A stretch of 53,436 nt of DNA from Tannerellaceae bacterium. GTDB taxonomy: Bacteria; Bacteroidota; Bacteroidia; Bacteroidales; Tannerellaceae. This document shows positions 23,529 through 31,309 of the stretch, in pieces (the first letter of the stretch is position 1; the number at the start of each line of letters is the position of its first letter). The notes beneath the pieces are model-generated. The model was not told the DNA's origin and made no database searches. It was given only the letters and a program-made list of their open reading frames with translations. Both the position numbers and the translations under genes were made by a program. Location: positions 1 through 53,436 of the forward strand of contig JAISMW010000037.1 in NCBI GenBank assembly GCA_031276545.1. Direction: 5' to 3'.

Positions 23529-24716
23529 TTACTCAATGATTTCCGTAATCTGACCGGCTCCTACCGTACGACCTCCTTCACGGATAGCAAAACGAAGTCC
23601 TTCGCTACATGCCACCGGATAGATCAGTTCTACGGTGATGGTTACGTTATCTCCCGGCATGACCATTTCTGTTCCTTCCGGAAGCGTAATTTCTCCCGTT
23701 ACATCCAACGTGCGGATATAAAATTGAGGGCGATATTTGTTATGGAACGGTGTATGACGGCCACCTTCTTCTTTTTTCAAGATGTACACCTCTGCCTTTA
23801 CTTTGGTGTGAGGTTTCACTTTATTCGGGTGGGTAATAACCATACCGCGTTTTACTTCTTCTTTGTCGATACCGCGGAGCAACAAGCCTACGTTGTCGCC
23901 GGCCTGACCTTCGTCGAGTATTTTACGGAACATTTCTACTCCCGTAACAACCGATTTCTTGCCTTCTGCACCTAAACCGATGATTTGTACTTCTTCACCT
24001 GTTTTGATGATACCGGTTTCGATACGGCCGGTAGCAACGGTACCGCGACCGGTGATCGAGAATACGTCTTCGACCGGCATCAGGAACGGTTTGTCAACGT
24101 CGCGCGGAGGAAGCGGAATCCATGTATCTACGGCGTCCATCAGATCCATGATTTTTTCTTCCCATTTCGGGTCTCCATTCAATCCGCCTAATGCAGAACC
24201 TTGGATGACAGGCGTATTGTCGCCGTCAAATTCATAGAAAGAGAGCAGTTCTCTCATTTCCATTTCGACGAGTTCCAGCATTTCCGGGTCATCGACCATA
24301 TCACATTTGTTCATGAAAACAACCAGTCTCGGTACGTTTACCTGACGGGCTAACAGGATATGTTCGCTGGTTTGAGGCATCGGACCGTCGGTTGCGGCCA
24401 CTACAATGATTGCGCCATCCATTTGGGCGGCACCTGTTACCATGTTTTTCACATAGTCGGCGTGTCCCGGACAGTCCACATGCGCATAATGACGTTTTTC
24501 CGTTTCGTACTCAACGTGCGCCGTGTTAATCGTTATACCTCTTTCTTTTTCTTCGGGAGCGTTGTCGATTTGATCAAACGACTTGACTTCCGAAAGACCT
24601 TTTTTTGCCAATACCGTAGTAATAGCAGCGGTTAATGTTGTTTTACCGTGGTCAACATGACCGATTGTTCCGATGTTAACGTGTGGTTTCGATCGGTTAA
24701 AATGTTCTTTTGCCAT
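23529..24716 (-). CDS. tuf: elongation factor Tu
   Basis: 395 residues. The P-loop GHVDHGKT is at residues 19-26; DCPGHADY and NKCD complete the GTPase site, and the T of RGITINTAH (switch I) is present. It delivers aminoacyl-tRNA to the ribosome. It lies about 84 bases after tRNA-Thr and before tRNA-Trp, like E. coli tufB. Confidence 0.99.
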   Translation of the reverse strand: MAKEHFNRSKPHVNIGTIGHVDHGKTTLTAAITTVLAKKGLSEVKSFDQIDNAPEEKERGITINTAHVEYETEKRHYAHVDCPGHADYVKNMVTGAAQMDGAIIVVAATDGPMPQTSEHILLARQVNVPRLVVFMNKCDMVDDPEMLELVEMEMRELLSFYEFDGDNTPVIQGSALGGLNGDPKWEEKIMDLMDAVDTWIPLPPRDVDKPFLMPVEDVFSITGRGTVATGRIETGIIKTGEEVQIIGLGAEGKKSVVTGVEMFRKILDEGQAGDNVGLLLRGIDKEEVKRGMVITHPNKVKPHTKVKAEVYILKKEEGGRHTPFHNKYRPQFYIRTLDVTGEITLPEGTEMVMPGDNVTITVELIYPVACSEGLRFAIREGGRTVGAGQITEIIE

Positions 24717-24799
24717 AATTTAATGAACTTTATTGATGAATGATTGCCTTTAATTAACTCATAACTCAAGAGTAAAAAAAAACTCCTTTAACTCTATTG

Positions 24800-24871
24800 A
24801 GCCGATGACGGGAATTGAACCCGTGACCTCTTCCTTACCAAGGAAGCGCTCTACCCCTGAGCTACATTGGC
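24800..24871 (-). tRNA. tRNA-Thr (GGT anticodon)
   Basis: A 72-base cloverleaf on the minus strand with anticodon stem-loop CTTCC-TTGGTAA-GGAAG, anticodon GGT and a normal T-arm GGGTTCAATTCCC. The acceptor stem GCCAATG/CATCGGC has an A-C mismatch at pair 4-69, which is unusual. No CCA is encoded. Confidence 0.93.
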
Positions 24872-24878
24872 AAGTAAG

Positions 24879-24951
24879 AGCGGAAGACGGGACTCAAACC
24901 CGCGACCCTCAGCTTGGAAGGCTAATGCTCTATCGACTGAGCTACTTCCGC
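24879..24951 (-). tRNA. tRNA-Gly (TCC anticodon)
   Basis: A 73-base cloverleaf on the minus strand: acceptor GCGGAAG/CTTCCGC, anticodon loop CTTCCAA with anticodon TCC, T-arm CGGGTTTGAGTCCCG, discriminator T. It sits seven bases before tRNA-Thr in one transcript. Confidence 0.95.
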
Positions 24952-25016
24952 TTAATGAATGAACAATGATCCACAAATCATACATATTTCTCATTCTCCA
25001 TTCCTTTACTTTCCTG

Positions 25017-25099
25017 TGGGCAGAGATGGATTCGAACCACCGAAGACGTAAGTCAGCTGAGTTACAGTCAGCTCCATTTGGCCACTCTGGTATCTGCCC
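25017..25099 (-). tRNA. tRNA-Tyr (GTA anticodon)
   Basis: An 83-base class II tRNA with a long variable arm on the minus strand: acceptor GGGCAGA/TCTGCCC, anticodon loop CTGTAAC with anticodon GTA, discriminator A. First gene of the tRNA-tuf superoperon. Confidence 0.95.
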
Positions 25100-25527
25100 T
25101 TTTTTACTGAAGAATTGAACGACTGTTACTGCCGGTAATCTTTATGTTTACCTCCCGTCGTATTTCAATGCTTCGCTTGTTACTTTTTTGCGTCTCTTGA
25201 AAGAGGCGCTAAAACCGTTTCCTCCCGATTTATGGCGAAACGGGCACAAATTTAGAGACTATTTTTTTACCTGCAAAATATTCTTTGATATTTTTTCTTC
25301 AAAAAAAAATCTCAGGTTCTTTGCTACCTTCGGAATTTGTGGATAAAACCGCATTACAAGTGGTTTATTGCATGATTTTCGCGATCATCCGATATTGATT
25401 TATTTTTGTTACGGCAGAATTTTTTCATTGCGAAAAAATCGGAACGCTGTTCGTTGTGATAAAACACGGATCAAAACCAACCGGCTAATCCAGAAAATAA
25501 TCGTTCGGACGATGTTCGGCGATTCAT
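25100..25527. other. gap upstream of tRNA-Tyr holding the superoperon promoter
   Basis: 428 bases without a gene between the tRNA-Tyr 5' end and the antiporter stop. It contains the candidate promoter at 25274-25303 and A/T tracts around it. Nothing else is recognised. Confidence 0.5.
25274..25303 (-). promoter_or_regulatory. candidate promoter of the tRNA-tuf-rpoBC superoperon
   Basis: On the minus strand TTTG (25303-25300), 19 bases, then TATTTTG (25280-25274), one base short of the full TAnnTTTG form. It lies about 175 bases before tRNA-Tyr in an A/T-rich stretch, a sensible place for a strong stable-RNA promoter. Confidence 0.4.
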
Positions 25528-27045
25528 TCAGTTCCTTTTCAAGCGATAGTTTTTTATTCCCAGATTGATGTAGGTTTCGATTAAGGCGTTTTCATCATTA
25601 GTTATCACCAGCAATTTATCGCTCGGATGCAGTTCTGTATTCCCTTTGGGGATAAAGTACTGGGCGCCGCGTTTCACCATGACCACCAGTGTCTGGTCAG
25701 GGAGAGGGATGTCCATCAGGCGGCTTCCTTGAGCCAGGATGGTTTTATTTAATGCAATTTCAGTCATTGTAGATTTAATGTCTTCCGAAAATTCTACATC
25801 GAAGTCCTGAAAAGTACTTTTATCTTCTCCTCTCTGAAGCAAATCCAGTTTACCGGCAACCCCTGTTAAGGTAGTTCCCTGAACCAAAAGGGAAAGCAGG
25901 GTGATGAAAAACACAATATTAAACATCAAATGCGCATTGTCCAAACCTGCCGCTAAAGGGAGTATGGCAAAAATAACCGGTACGGCGCCACGCAAACCTA
26001 CCCACGAAACAAAAAGTTTTTCTTTAATTGCCATCCGACGAAACGGCAATAAGGAAATAAAAACCGACAAAGGCCGCGAACCGACAATCATAAATGTCCC
26101 CACAATAACGCTCACCCATGCCACCGGCCCCAGTTCTTTCGGATTGATCAGCAGTCCCAGCGCAAGAAACATAATCATCTGGCTAATCCAGGCCAAACCG
26201 TCAAAGAAGCGCATCGAAGAACGTTTGTGTACAATTTTTGCATTCCCGATGATTAATCCGCCGATGTAAACGGCCAGATAACCGTTCCCTTTTAAAAAAT
26301 AGGTGATCGAAAAGATAAATATCCCCAACGTGAAAATCAATATCGGATAAAGCGAATCATTGGATAAGTTGATTTTATTGATGAGCCATATACCGGCCTT
26401 CCCCAAACAATATCCGGCCAGGCCGCCTATGATGAATTGCATGAAAAAGTCCAGGACGGCTTTACCGTATTCGGTATTTCCTGTTCCGGAACTGCTGATC
26501 AATTGAATCAAAATAATCGTCAGCATGTACGCCATCGGGTCGTTACTCCCGCTTTCCAGCTCTAACAAGGGACGTAATTTCTTCTTTAGCCGAACGCCTT
26601 TTCCACGCAAGATGGAAAATACCGACGCCGAATCGGTAGACGACATGATCGAGGCCAACAGCAATGATTCCAACAACGACAACCGGAATGACGAAAAACA
26701 GTATTGTGTAAGAAAATAAATGAAAATCCCGGTGAAAAAAGCCATCAACAATACTCCCAGCGTGGCAAGTATAGCGCCCTGACCGGAGACCGGCCTTATG
26801 TCTTGGTATTTCGTATCCAGCCCGCCGGAAAACAAAATGATGCACAAGGCTACCGTACCAATTGCCTGTGCGACGTTGTAATTCTGAAACTCAAATCCCA
26901 GTCCGTCCGTTCCGAACAACATTCCAATCCCTAAGAACAGCAATAAAACAGGCATTCCGAAACGCGAACCGGCTTTCGTCGCCAACAGACTAAGCAAAAA
27001 AAGGATCGACAAAAATAAAAGTAAAAACTCTATGGTAAACATCAT
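25528..27045 (-). CDS. potassium/proton antiporter (CPA1, NhaP2/CvrA type)
   Basis: 505 residues: about twelve membrane segments of a Na+/H+-exchanger fold (FLLLFLSILFLLSLLA, FSGGLDTKYQDIRP, SSTDSASVFSILRGKGVRLK, GSNDPMAYMLTIILIQ) and a C-terminal TrkA_C-type regulatory domain (GAQYFIPKGNTELHPSDKLL). The Asp pair in SSTDSASV and GSNDPMA is the ion-site signature of CPA1 exchangers. Lengths and the TrkA_C tail match potassium/proton antiporters, which export K+ under stress. A TACCTTTG box lies about 55 bases upstream. It is unrelated to the cluster on its right. Confidence 0.88.
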   Translation of the reverse strand: MMFTIEFLLLFLSILFLLSLLATKAGSRFGMPVLLLFLGIGMLFGTDGLGFEFQNYNVAQAIGTVALCIILFSGGLDTKYQDIRPVSGQGAILATLGVLLMAFFTGIFIYFLTQYCFSSFRLSLLESLLLASIMSSTDSASVFSILRGKGVRLKKKLRPLLELESGSNDPMAYMLTIILIQLISSSGTGNTEYGKAVLDFFMQFIIGGLAGYCLGKAGIWLINKINLSNDSLYPILIFTLGIFIFSITYFLKGNGYLAVYIGGLIIGNAKIVHKRSSMRFFDGLAWISQMIMFLALGLLINPKELGPVAWVSVIVGTFMIVGSRPLSVFISLLPFRRMAIKEKLFVSWVGLRGAVPVIFAILPLAAGLDNAHLMFNIVFFITLLSLLVQGTTLTGVAGKLDLLQRGEDKSTFQDFDVEFSEDIKSTMTEIALNKTILAQGSRLMDIPLPDQTLVVMVKRGAQYFIPKGNTELHPSDKLLVITNDENALIETYINLGIKNYRLKRN

Positions 27046-27100
27046 ACTATCTTCTTTCCTTTAAATGAACATGGTGTTGTCAATTTGAAATTGATTTTTG

Positions 27101-27108
27101 CAAAGGTA
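27101..27108 (-). promoter_or_regulatory. candidate -7 box of the antiporter gene
   Basis: TACCTTTG on the minus strand, a full TAnnTTTG match, about 55 bases before the antiporter ATG. The nearest TTTG (27139-27136) is 27 bases upstream, too far for the usual 19-21, so the promoter is only partly supported. Confidence 0.35.
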
Positions 27109-27254
27109 GTAAAAAAACTTCAGTCCGTTAAAAAGCAAAGATTAATGTGCATGGCAAACGCATCTTATAATTATTACGAACGACAATTGAAATGCATTCC
27201 CGCACGTGGGGTTTTCTTCCGGACGACAGCGGGACAGTACCTCACGCCCCCTCT

Positions 27255-27371
27255 CAACGCTGTAAGCGTTGCCTGTATATAACCCCCGGATTCATCCGGG
27301 GGACAGGATGCGTCTCTCGGTAGAAATGTCGTATCCTCTCTCCACCTCCCTCTGCATCCCGACGGGATGCA
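27255..27371. repeat. three consecutive short palindromes
   Basis: CAACGCT-GTA-AGCGTTG (27255-27271), CCCCCGGA-TTCA-TCCGGGGG (27283-27302) and TGCATCCCG-A-CGGGATGCA (27353-27371) are each perfect inverted repeats. The wording GCATCCC/GACGGGAT recurs at 11105-11121 and 11936-11985, pointing to a dispersed intergenic repeat rather than terminators of a nearby gene. Confidence 0.65.
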
Positions 27372-27390
27372 AGAAGGAGCGGTATGGCGG

Positions 27391-27465
27391 ATGTTTTGAA
27401 TGTTCCTTACTCCGATCTATACGGGGATCTGTCAACTCTGTAAAATATTTTATAGGGGATTGCAT
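27391..27465 (-). pseudogene. N-terminal remnant of an ISAs1-family transposase
   Basis: From an ATG at 27465 the minus strand reads MQSPIKYFTELTDPRIDRSK then EH, parallel to MKSPVSYFSNLRDPRVERTR then EH at the start of the intact transposase at 28895. Homology stops after EH (about 27400). Upstream, CAGGGCAAACGCATCTTAA (27541-27523) matches the intact element's terminal repeat, and the end-to-ATG distance is 76 bases versus 71. The rest of this older copy is gone. Confidence 0.75.
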
Positions 27466-27776
27466 ACGTTTTTTGGCAAAGTAAAGATAAAGAATTTGTG
27501 GAAACAATACCAAATGTTAAATTTAAGATGCGTTTGCCCTGTCTCTGCGGGTCTACGCCGGCGGAAGGTTTTTACCTCCCAACGCCCGGCGGGGTTTCCG
27601 GATGCAAGGGCGGTCAATTGGAACGGGAACGTGTAGACCAGATCGGCGGGGCAGGGACAGTTGTTCGGAGGGTGGTTAACCGGAGACGTCCGGCGGGGCT
27701 TTGGGATGCAAGAGGGGGGCGAAGGGGGACTTCGGGAGATTGTTTTATATTTCGCCCGAAAGTGTTGTTGTGTGCT

Positions 27777-27786
27777 CCCGTTTCTT
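27777..27786. repeat. target site duplication, left copy
   Basis: CCCGTTTCTT directly left of the IS; the same 10 bases follow the IS at 28967-28976. Confidence 0.9.
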
Positions 27787-28966
27787 CAGGGCTGACGCAT
27801 CTAATTTTTTAGAAGTTTAATAAGGTATTGGTTATCCCATCCGGCTTTTAATCGTTTCCCGCGAACTCCGACTTTCGTTGTTTTCTCATTTTTAAGCAGG
27901 TTCAAAGCGATGCGGTTGAGAATAGAATAATTTTGAGCGGCAAATCCACTTCTTTTCCGGCTGTTATCTTCATTAAAAGCCACGTCAAGCACCCAGTGCA
28001 GGGAGTTTTCTATCGACCAGTGAAAACGAACAGCGCTGTTGATCAATTTTGCATCCGGTTTAAGAGAGGTGATGTACAGGCGGGTGTCTGTTTCTTCTTT
28101 TCCGCTGCATTTGAAATAACGTACCGATTCCACTTTCACAAGACATTGCAAGCCTTTCCACCGGGCGGACTGTTCGATCAGTGACAGGTCATTTATAACC
28201 TGACAGCGGCGCGTTTCCACCCGGCCATGCCCTGAATCCGTCTGTTCATCCGACAAAACAGGATCAAGGAAACGGAACGAATCCTCAACCTGTTCCAGCA
28301 AATTACCCTGATTCCCTTTCAATGCCAGGATATAATCCGCTTCTTTGTCTACGATTTTAGCAGCAATATCCTTCTGGCAACCCATCGCGTCTATGGTCAC
28401 AATGCAACCTTTAAGCACGAGTAAATCCAGCAGGCGGGGAATAGCGGTGATTTCATTGGACTTTTCATCCACTTTTATCTGCCCCAAAGTCAGACAGTTC
28501 TCTTGCGCCCAGGCGCTGACCATATGCACGATGCTTTTGTTGCCCCGCTCTCTTGTCCCGCGCATGCTCTTGCCGTCTATGGCCACTACTTCTCCCTCAG
28601 CCAAACCGGCAACGGCCTGTGTCCAGGCTATGAAACTTTTTTCCAGTTCTCCAGGTTCCAAAGCAGAGAAAACCCGGTTAAACGTATCATGGGAAGGGAT
28701 ACCGCCAGGCAGACGCAGAAATGTTTTCAACCATTCCTCTTTGGCCTTGCCAAACTCTTCCATATCATACCAACTCTCTGCTCCGCAGAGGACTGAAGCG
28801 ATGGCGATAAACAAAATATCTTCCAAATCATGCTCGCGCGTGCGTTCAACACGGGGGTCTCTTAAATTCGAAAAATAACTCACAGGACTTTTCATAAGGC
28901 TTTTTGGGGAGGAAAGATAAAACTTTTTCTACTGTTCCCAACTCAAATTAAGATGCGTCAGCCCTG
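27787..28966 (-). mobile_element. intact ISAs1-family insertion sequence
   Basis: 1180 bp. The ends match: CAGGGCTGACGCATCT at 27787-27802 and, inverted, at 28951-28966, continuing imperfectly inward. A 10-bp target duplication (CCCGTTTCTT) flanks it. The single transposase gene is uninterrupted. Matching ends, duplication and gene point to a recent insertion. It lies directly before the promoter of the biosynthetic cluster. Confidence 0.93.
27801..28895 (-). CDS. ISAs1-family DDE transposase
   Basis: 364 residues, the normal length of ISAs1 (H-repeat-associated) transposases. The N-terminal DNA-binding part is SPVSYFSNLRDPRVERTREH. The DDE triad appears as D107 (VVAIDGKSMRG), D169 (IVTIDAMGCQ) and E296 (HWSIENSLHWVLDVAF). 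It ends inside the left IS end: the stop overlaps the terminal repeat. It catalyses cut-and-paste movement of the surrounding element. No damage is seen, so it is probably active. Confidence 0.95.
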   Translation of the reverse strand: MKSPVSYFSNLRDPRVERTREHDLEDILFIAIASVLCGAESWYDMEEFGKAKEEWLKTFLRLPGGIPSHDTFNRVFSALEPGELEKSFIAWTQAVAGLAEGEVVAIDGKSMRGTRERGNKSIVHMVSAWAQENCLTLGQIKVDEKSNEITAIPRLLDLLVLKGCIVTIDAMGCQKDIAAKIVDKEADYILALKGNQGNLLEQVEDSFRFLDPVLSDEQTDSGHGRVETRRCQVINDLSLIEQSARWKGLQCLVKVESVRYFKCSGKEETDTRLYITSLKPDAKLINSAVRFHWSIENSLHWVLDVAFNEDNSRKRSGFAAQNYSILNRIALNLLKNEKTTKVGVRGKRLKAGWDNQYLIKLLKN

Positions 28967-28983
28967 CCCGTTTCTTTTTTATA

Positions 28984-29015
28984 TTTGTAAAATTAATCAT
29001 CTTTATTTACTTTTG
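28984..29015 (+). promoter_or_regulatory. promoter of the aryl-polyene-type cluster
   Basis: TTTG (28984-28987), 20 bases, then TACTTTTG (29008-29015): a full Bacteroidota promoter match. The first ATG (29049) is 33 bases beyond the -7 box. The IS ends 17 bases before the -33 box, and the right target-duplication copy (28967-28976) lies between, so the core promoter survived the insertion while any activator site further upstream was moved about 1.2 kb away. Confidence 0.65.
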
Positions 29016-29048
29016 TCGACCCATATAAATACATAACCCGATACAGCC

Positions 29049-29297
29049 ATGAGGAGAGAGGAAATTGATAAGATTGTGAAAAATTTTTTAATCGAAGAAA
29101 TAGAGGTTGAAGAAGATGTGATTGTGCCGGAGGCGCAATTGAAGGATGATTTGGGAATCGACAGCCTCGATTTCGTAGATATTGTTGTCATCGTGGAACG
29201 CCATTTCGGTTTCAAAATCAAGCCGGAAGAGATGGAAGGTGTCCGGACGCTGAAGCAGTTTTGCGATTACATTGAGTCTAAAGTCGGCGATAAATAA
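29049..29297 (+). CDS. acyl carrier protein 1 of the cluster
   Basis: 82 residues, the length of a free-standing ACP. DLGIDSLDFVDIVVIVE contains the Ser (residue 39) that receives the 4'-phosphopantetheine arm. It is strongly acidic around helix II, as needed for contacts with ketosynthases and dehydratases. As first gene of the operon it fits the ApeE/ApeF-type carriers of aryl-polyene clusters, which always come as a pair; the partner is at 33954. It is not the general fatty-acid AcpP judging by context. Confidence 0.93.
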   Translation: MRREEIDKIVKNFLIEEIEVEEDVIVPEAQLKDDLGIDSLDFVDIVVIVERHFGFKIKPEEMEGVRTLKQFCDYIESKVGDK

Positions 29298-29306
29298 TAC
29301 ATAACG

Positions 29307-30209
29307 ATGACGGAAGCCCGCAAGTGGAAAGGTAGAACCGGTGGCAGTACGCTGGGTCAGCAGGGGCTGATTGTCTTTTTTAAGTGTCTGCATCTTCGGG
29401 CCGGCTACTTTATCCTGGCGGCAGTGGTGCCTTTCTACCTGATATTCTCTCATAAAAACTGCAGGGCTATCTACCGGTTTTTCCGGAAACGGCTGGGGGC
29501 TACTCCCCGGCAGTCGTTTATCGGTACCTGTAAAAATCATTACCGGTTCGGACAGATTATTTTAGACCGCTTCGTGATCTTTGCAAGGGGGAAAAGCCCC
29601 TTTGAACTCGAAGTGATCGGCGGTGAATATTTCGACCGCCTTATCCGCAGAGAAAAGGGTTTTCTTATCGCTGGTTCGCATACGGGGAATTTTGAGATTG
29701 GTGGGTATCTGCTTCATCAGGAAAAGAAAAAGATACACGCCCTGGTGTATGCAGGCGAAACGGAAACTGTCCGCAAAAACCGGACGAAAGTATTAAAGAA
29801 CAACCATATCGATCTGGTGCCCGTCCTGGACGATATGTCTCATCTGTTTACGGTTCATGCCGCCTTGCAGCGTGGCGACGTGGTGAGTATGCCCTGCGAC
29901 AGGAATCTGGGTTCGTCCAAATGCGTGACCTGCCGTTTCCTGAACGGGGAAGCCGACTTCCCGGCAGGCGCCTTCTCACTGGCCGATACCCTGGGTGTGG
30001 AAATCCTCGCCCTCTTTGTGATGAAAGAATCGGGCAGGAAATATACTGTATACGTAAAGCCGGTACAGACGAAAGCGCCGGAGGCGGGATGCACCAGACA
30101 GGAACGGATCGCTGCATCCGTCCGTTCGTTCGCGGGCGAACTGGAGGCGGTGGTACGCCGATATCCCGAACAATGGTTCAATTATTATGAATTTTGGAAA
30201 GATAAATAG
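29307..30209 (+). CDS. LPLAT-family acyltransferase (HtrB/MsbB-like)
   Basis: 300 residues. An N-terminal hydrophobic segment (AGYFILAAVVPFYLIFS) anchors it in the inner membrane. SHTGNFE near residue 123 is the HX4-5D/E catalytic motif of lipid A-type late acyltransferases, and GDVVSMPCDRNLGSS resembles the family's second block. In aryl-polyene clusters such an enzyme (ApeD-like) probably moves an acyl chain onto the lipid anchor. The ATG at 29307 lies 9 bases after the ACP. The acyl donor and acceptor are not deducible. Confidence 0.85.
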   Translation: MTEARKWKGRTGGSTLGQQGLIVFFKCLHLRAGYFILAAVVPFYLIFSHKNCRAIYRFFRKRLGATPRQSFIGTCKNHYRFGQIILDRFVIFARGKSPFELEVIGGEYFDRLIRREKGFLIAGSHTGNFEIGGYLLHQEKKKIHALVYAGETETVRKNRTKVLKNNHIDLVPVLDDMSHLFTVHAALQRGDVVSMPCDRNLGSSKCVTCRFLNGEADFPAGAFSLADTLGVEILALFVMKESGRKYTVYVKPVQTKAPEAGCTRQERIAASVRSFAGELEAVVRRYPEQWFNYYEFWKDK

Positions 30210-30219
30210 ATAGGAGTCC

Positions 30220-31308
30220 ATGAAACTGTTCCCTGCTTTGGAGAAAAAATATTCCACAGAAGAAAAGACGGCGCTGGAGGCACAGCGTCTGGCGCACGAG
30301 ATATCGTTCGGGCCGATTGTTTTTCAGGTATCCCGGCTGATGATAAAATTCGGCATCCTGCAAATGCTGCTGGATTCGGAAAAGGGGCTGAGCCCGGAAG
30401 AGATATGCGAAAAGACGCCGCTCTCGCGCTATGCCGTACAGGTATTGCTGGAATCTTCGCTTACGGCAGGCACCGTATTGTACAGGGAGGGCCGTTTTGA
30501 AGCGTCGAAAACCGGCTGGTTCCTGCTCAACGATCCGCTGGTGAGGGTGAATATGGACTTTATCCACGATGTGAATTACGCCGGCTGGTTTTCGCTGGAG
30601 GAATCTTTGCTGAACGGCCGGCCGGAGGGACTGAAGGTGTTCGGCCCCTGGCGCACGATATACGAAGGCTTGTCCGGTTTGCCCGGAGAGGTGCAGCATA
30701 GCTGGTTTGCCTTCGACCATTTTTATTCCGACAGTTCCTTCGACGAAGCCTTGCCGGTTGTGTTCGGCTACCGTCCCCGCACCCTGCTGGATGTAGGGGG
30801 AAATACCGGGCGGTGGGCCCTGCGTTGCGTGGCACACGACCCGGAAGTAAAGGTCACTGTCCTGGATTTGCCGCCGCAGCTTGCCCTGATGAGGCAGCAC
30901 ACGTTCGGCGCCTGCGGCGCCGAACGTGTGCTGGAGCACGGCATGAATCTGCTGGACAGGGACGCCGCGTTTCCTGCCGGTTTCGATGCCATTTGGATGA
31001 GCCAGTTTCTGGACTGTTTTTCGGAAGAGGAAGTAACCGGTATCCTTTCGCGGGCTGCCGCTACGATGAACGGGGACACCCTGCTTTTTATCATGGAAAC
31101 CTTCTGGGACAGGCAGCGGTTTGAAACGGCTGCTTACTGCCTGACGCAAATCAGCCTCTATTTTACGGCGTTGGCCAACGGCAACAGCAAGATGTATCAT
31201 TCGGACGATATGATACGTTGCGCGGAAGCCGCCGGACTGAGGATAGAAAAAATATACGACGGACTGGGGAAAGGTCATTCCATCCTTGTCTGTAAAAAGA
31301 AAATTTAA
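30220..31308 (+). CDS. SAM-dependent O-methyltransferase
   Basis: 362 residues in the layout of plant-type O-methyltransferases: an N-terminal winged-helix dimerisation domain (GILQMLLDSEKGLSPEEICE) and a C-terminal Rossmann domain with motif I TLLDVGGNTGRWAL (about 187-200) and VTVLDLPPQL. In aryl-polyene pathways a methyltransferase decorates the aryl head; that substrate is inferred. AGGAG lies 5 bases before the ATG, an SD sequence uncommon in this phylum. A perfect 18-bp hairpin sits inside the gene at 30895-30933 and encodes QHTFGACGAERVL. Confidence 0.85.
   Translation: MKLFPALEKKYSTEEKTALEAQRLAHEISFGPIVFQVSRLMIKFGILQMLLDSEKGLSPEEICEKTPLSRYAVQVLLESSLTAGTVLYREGRFEASKTGWFLLNDPLVRVNMDFIHDVNYAGWFSLEESLLNGRPEGLKVFGPWRTIYEGLSGLPGEVQHSWFAFDHFYSDSSFDEALPVVFGYRPRTLLDVGGNTGRWALRCVAHDPEVKVTVLDLPPQLALMRQHTFGACGAERVLEHGMNLLDRDAAFPAGFDAIWMSQFLDCFSEEEVTGILSRAAATMNGDTLLFIMETFWDRQRFETAAYCLTQISLYFTALANGNSKMYHSDDMIRCAEAAGLRIEKIYDGLGKGHSILVCKKKI
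30895..30933. repeat. perfect 18-bp hairpin within the methyltransferase gene
   Basis: The arms 30895-30912 (CAGCACACGTTCGGCGCC) and 30916-30933 are exact inverse complements separated by TGC. A GC-rich stem this long in coding DNA is not expected by chance. No T-run follows, so simple termination is unlikely. Confidence 0.95.
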
Positions 31309-31309
31309 G

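Larger units (their letters stand above)
27046..27786. other. gene-free stretch with palindromes and IS debris
   Basis: About 740 bases between the antiporter start and the intact IS. It holds a -7-like box, three consecutive perfect palindromes (27255-27371), the end of a decayed ISAs1 element (27400-27541) and two degenerate 28-bp direct repeats (27583-27610 and 27687-27715, sharing CCGGCGGGG and GGATGCAAG). No gene is supported. Confidence 0.6.

Noticed and set aside
27498..27812. 104-codon plus-strand frame before the IS
   Set aside because: Covers IS debris and degenerate direct repeats; low-complexity Gly/Arg text without homology.
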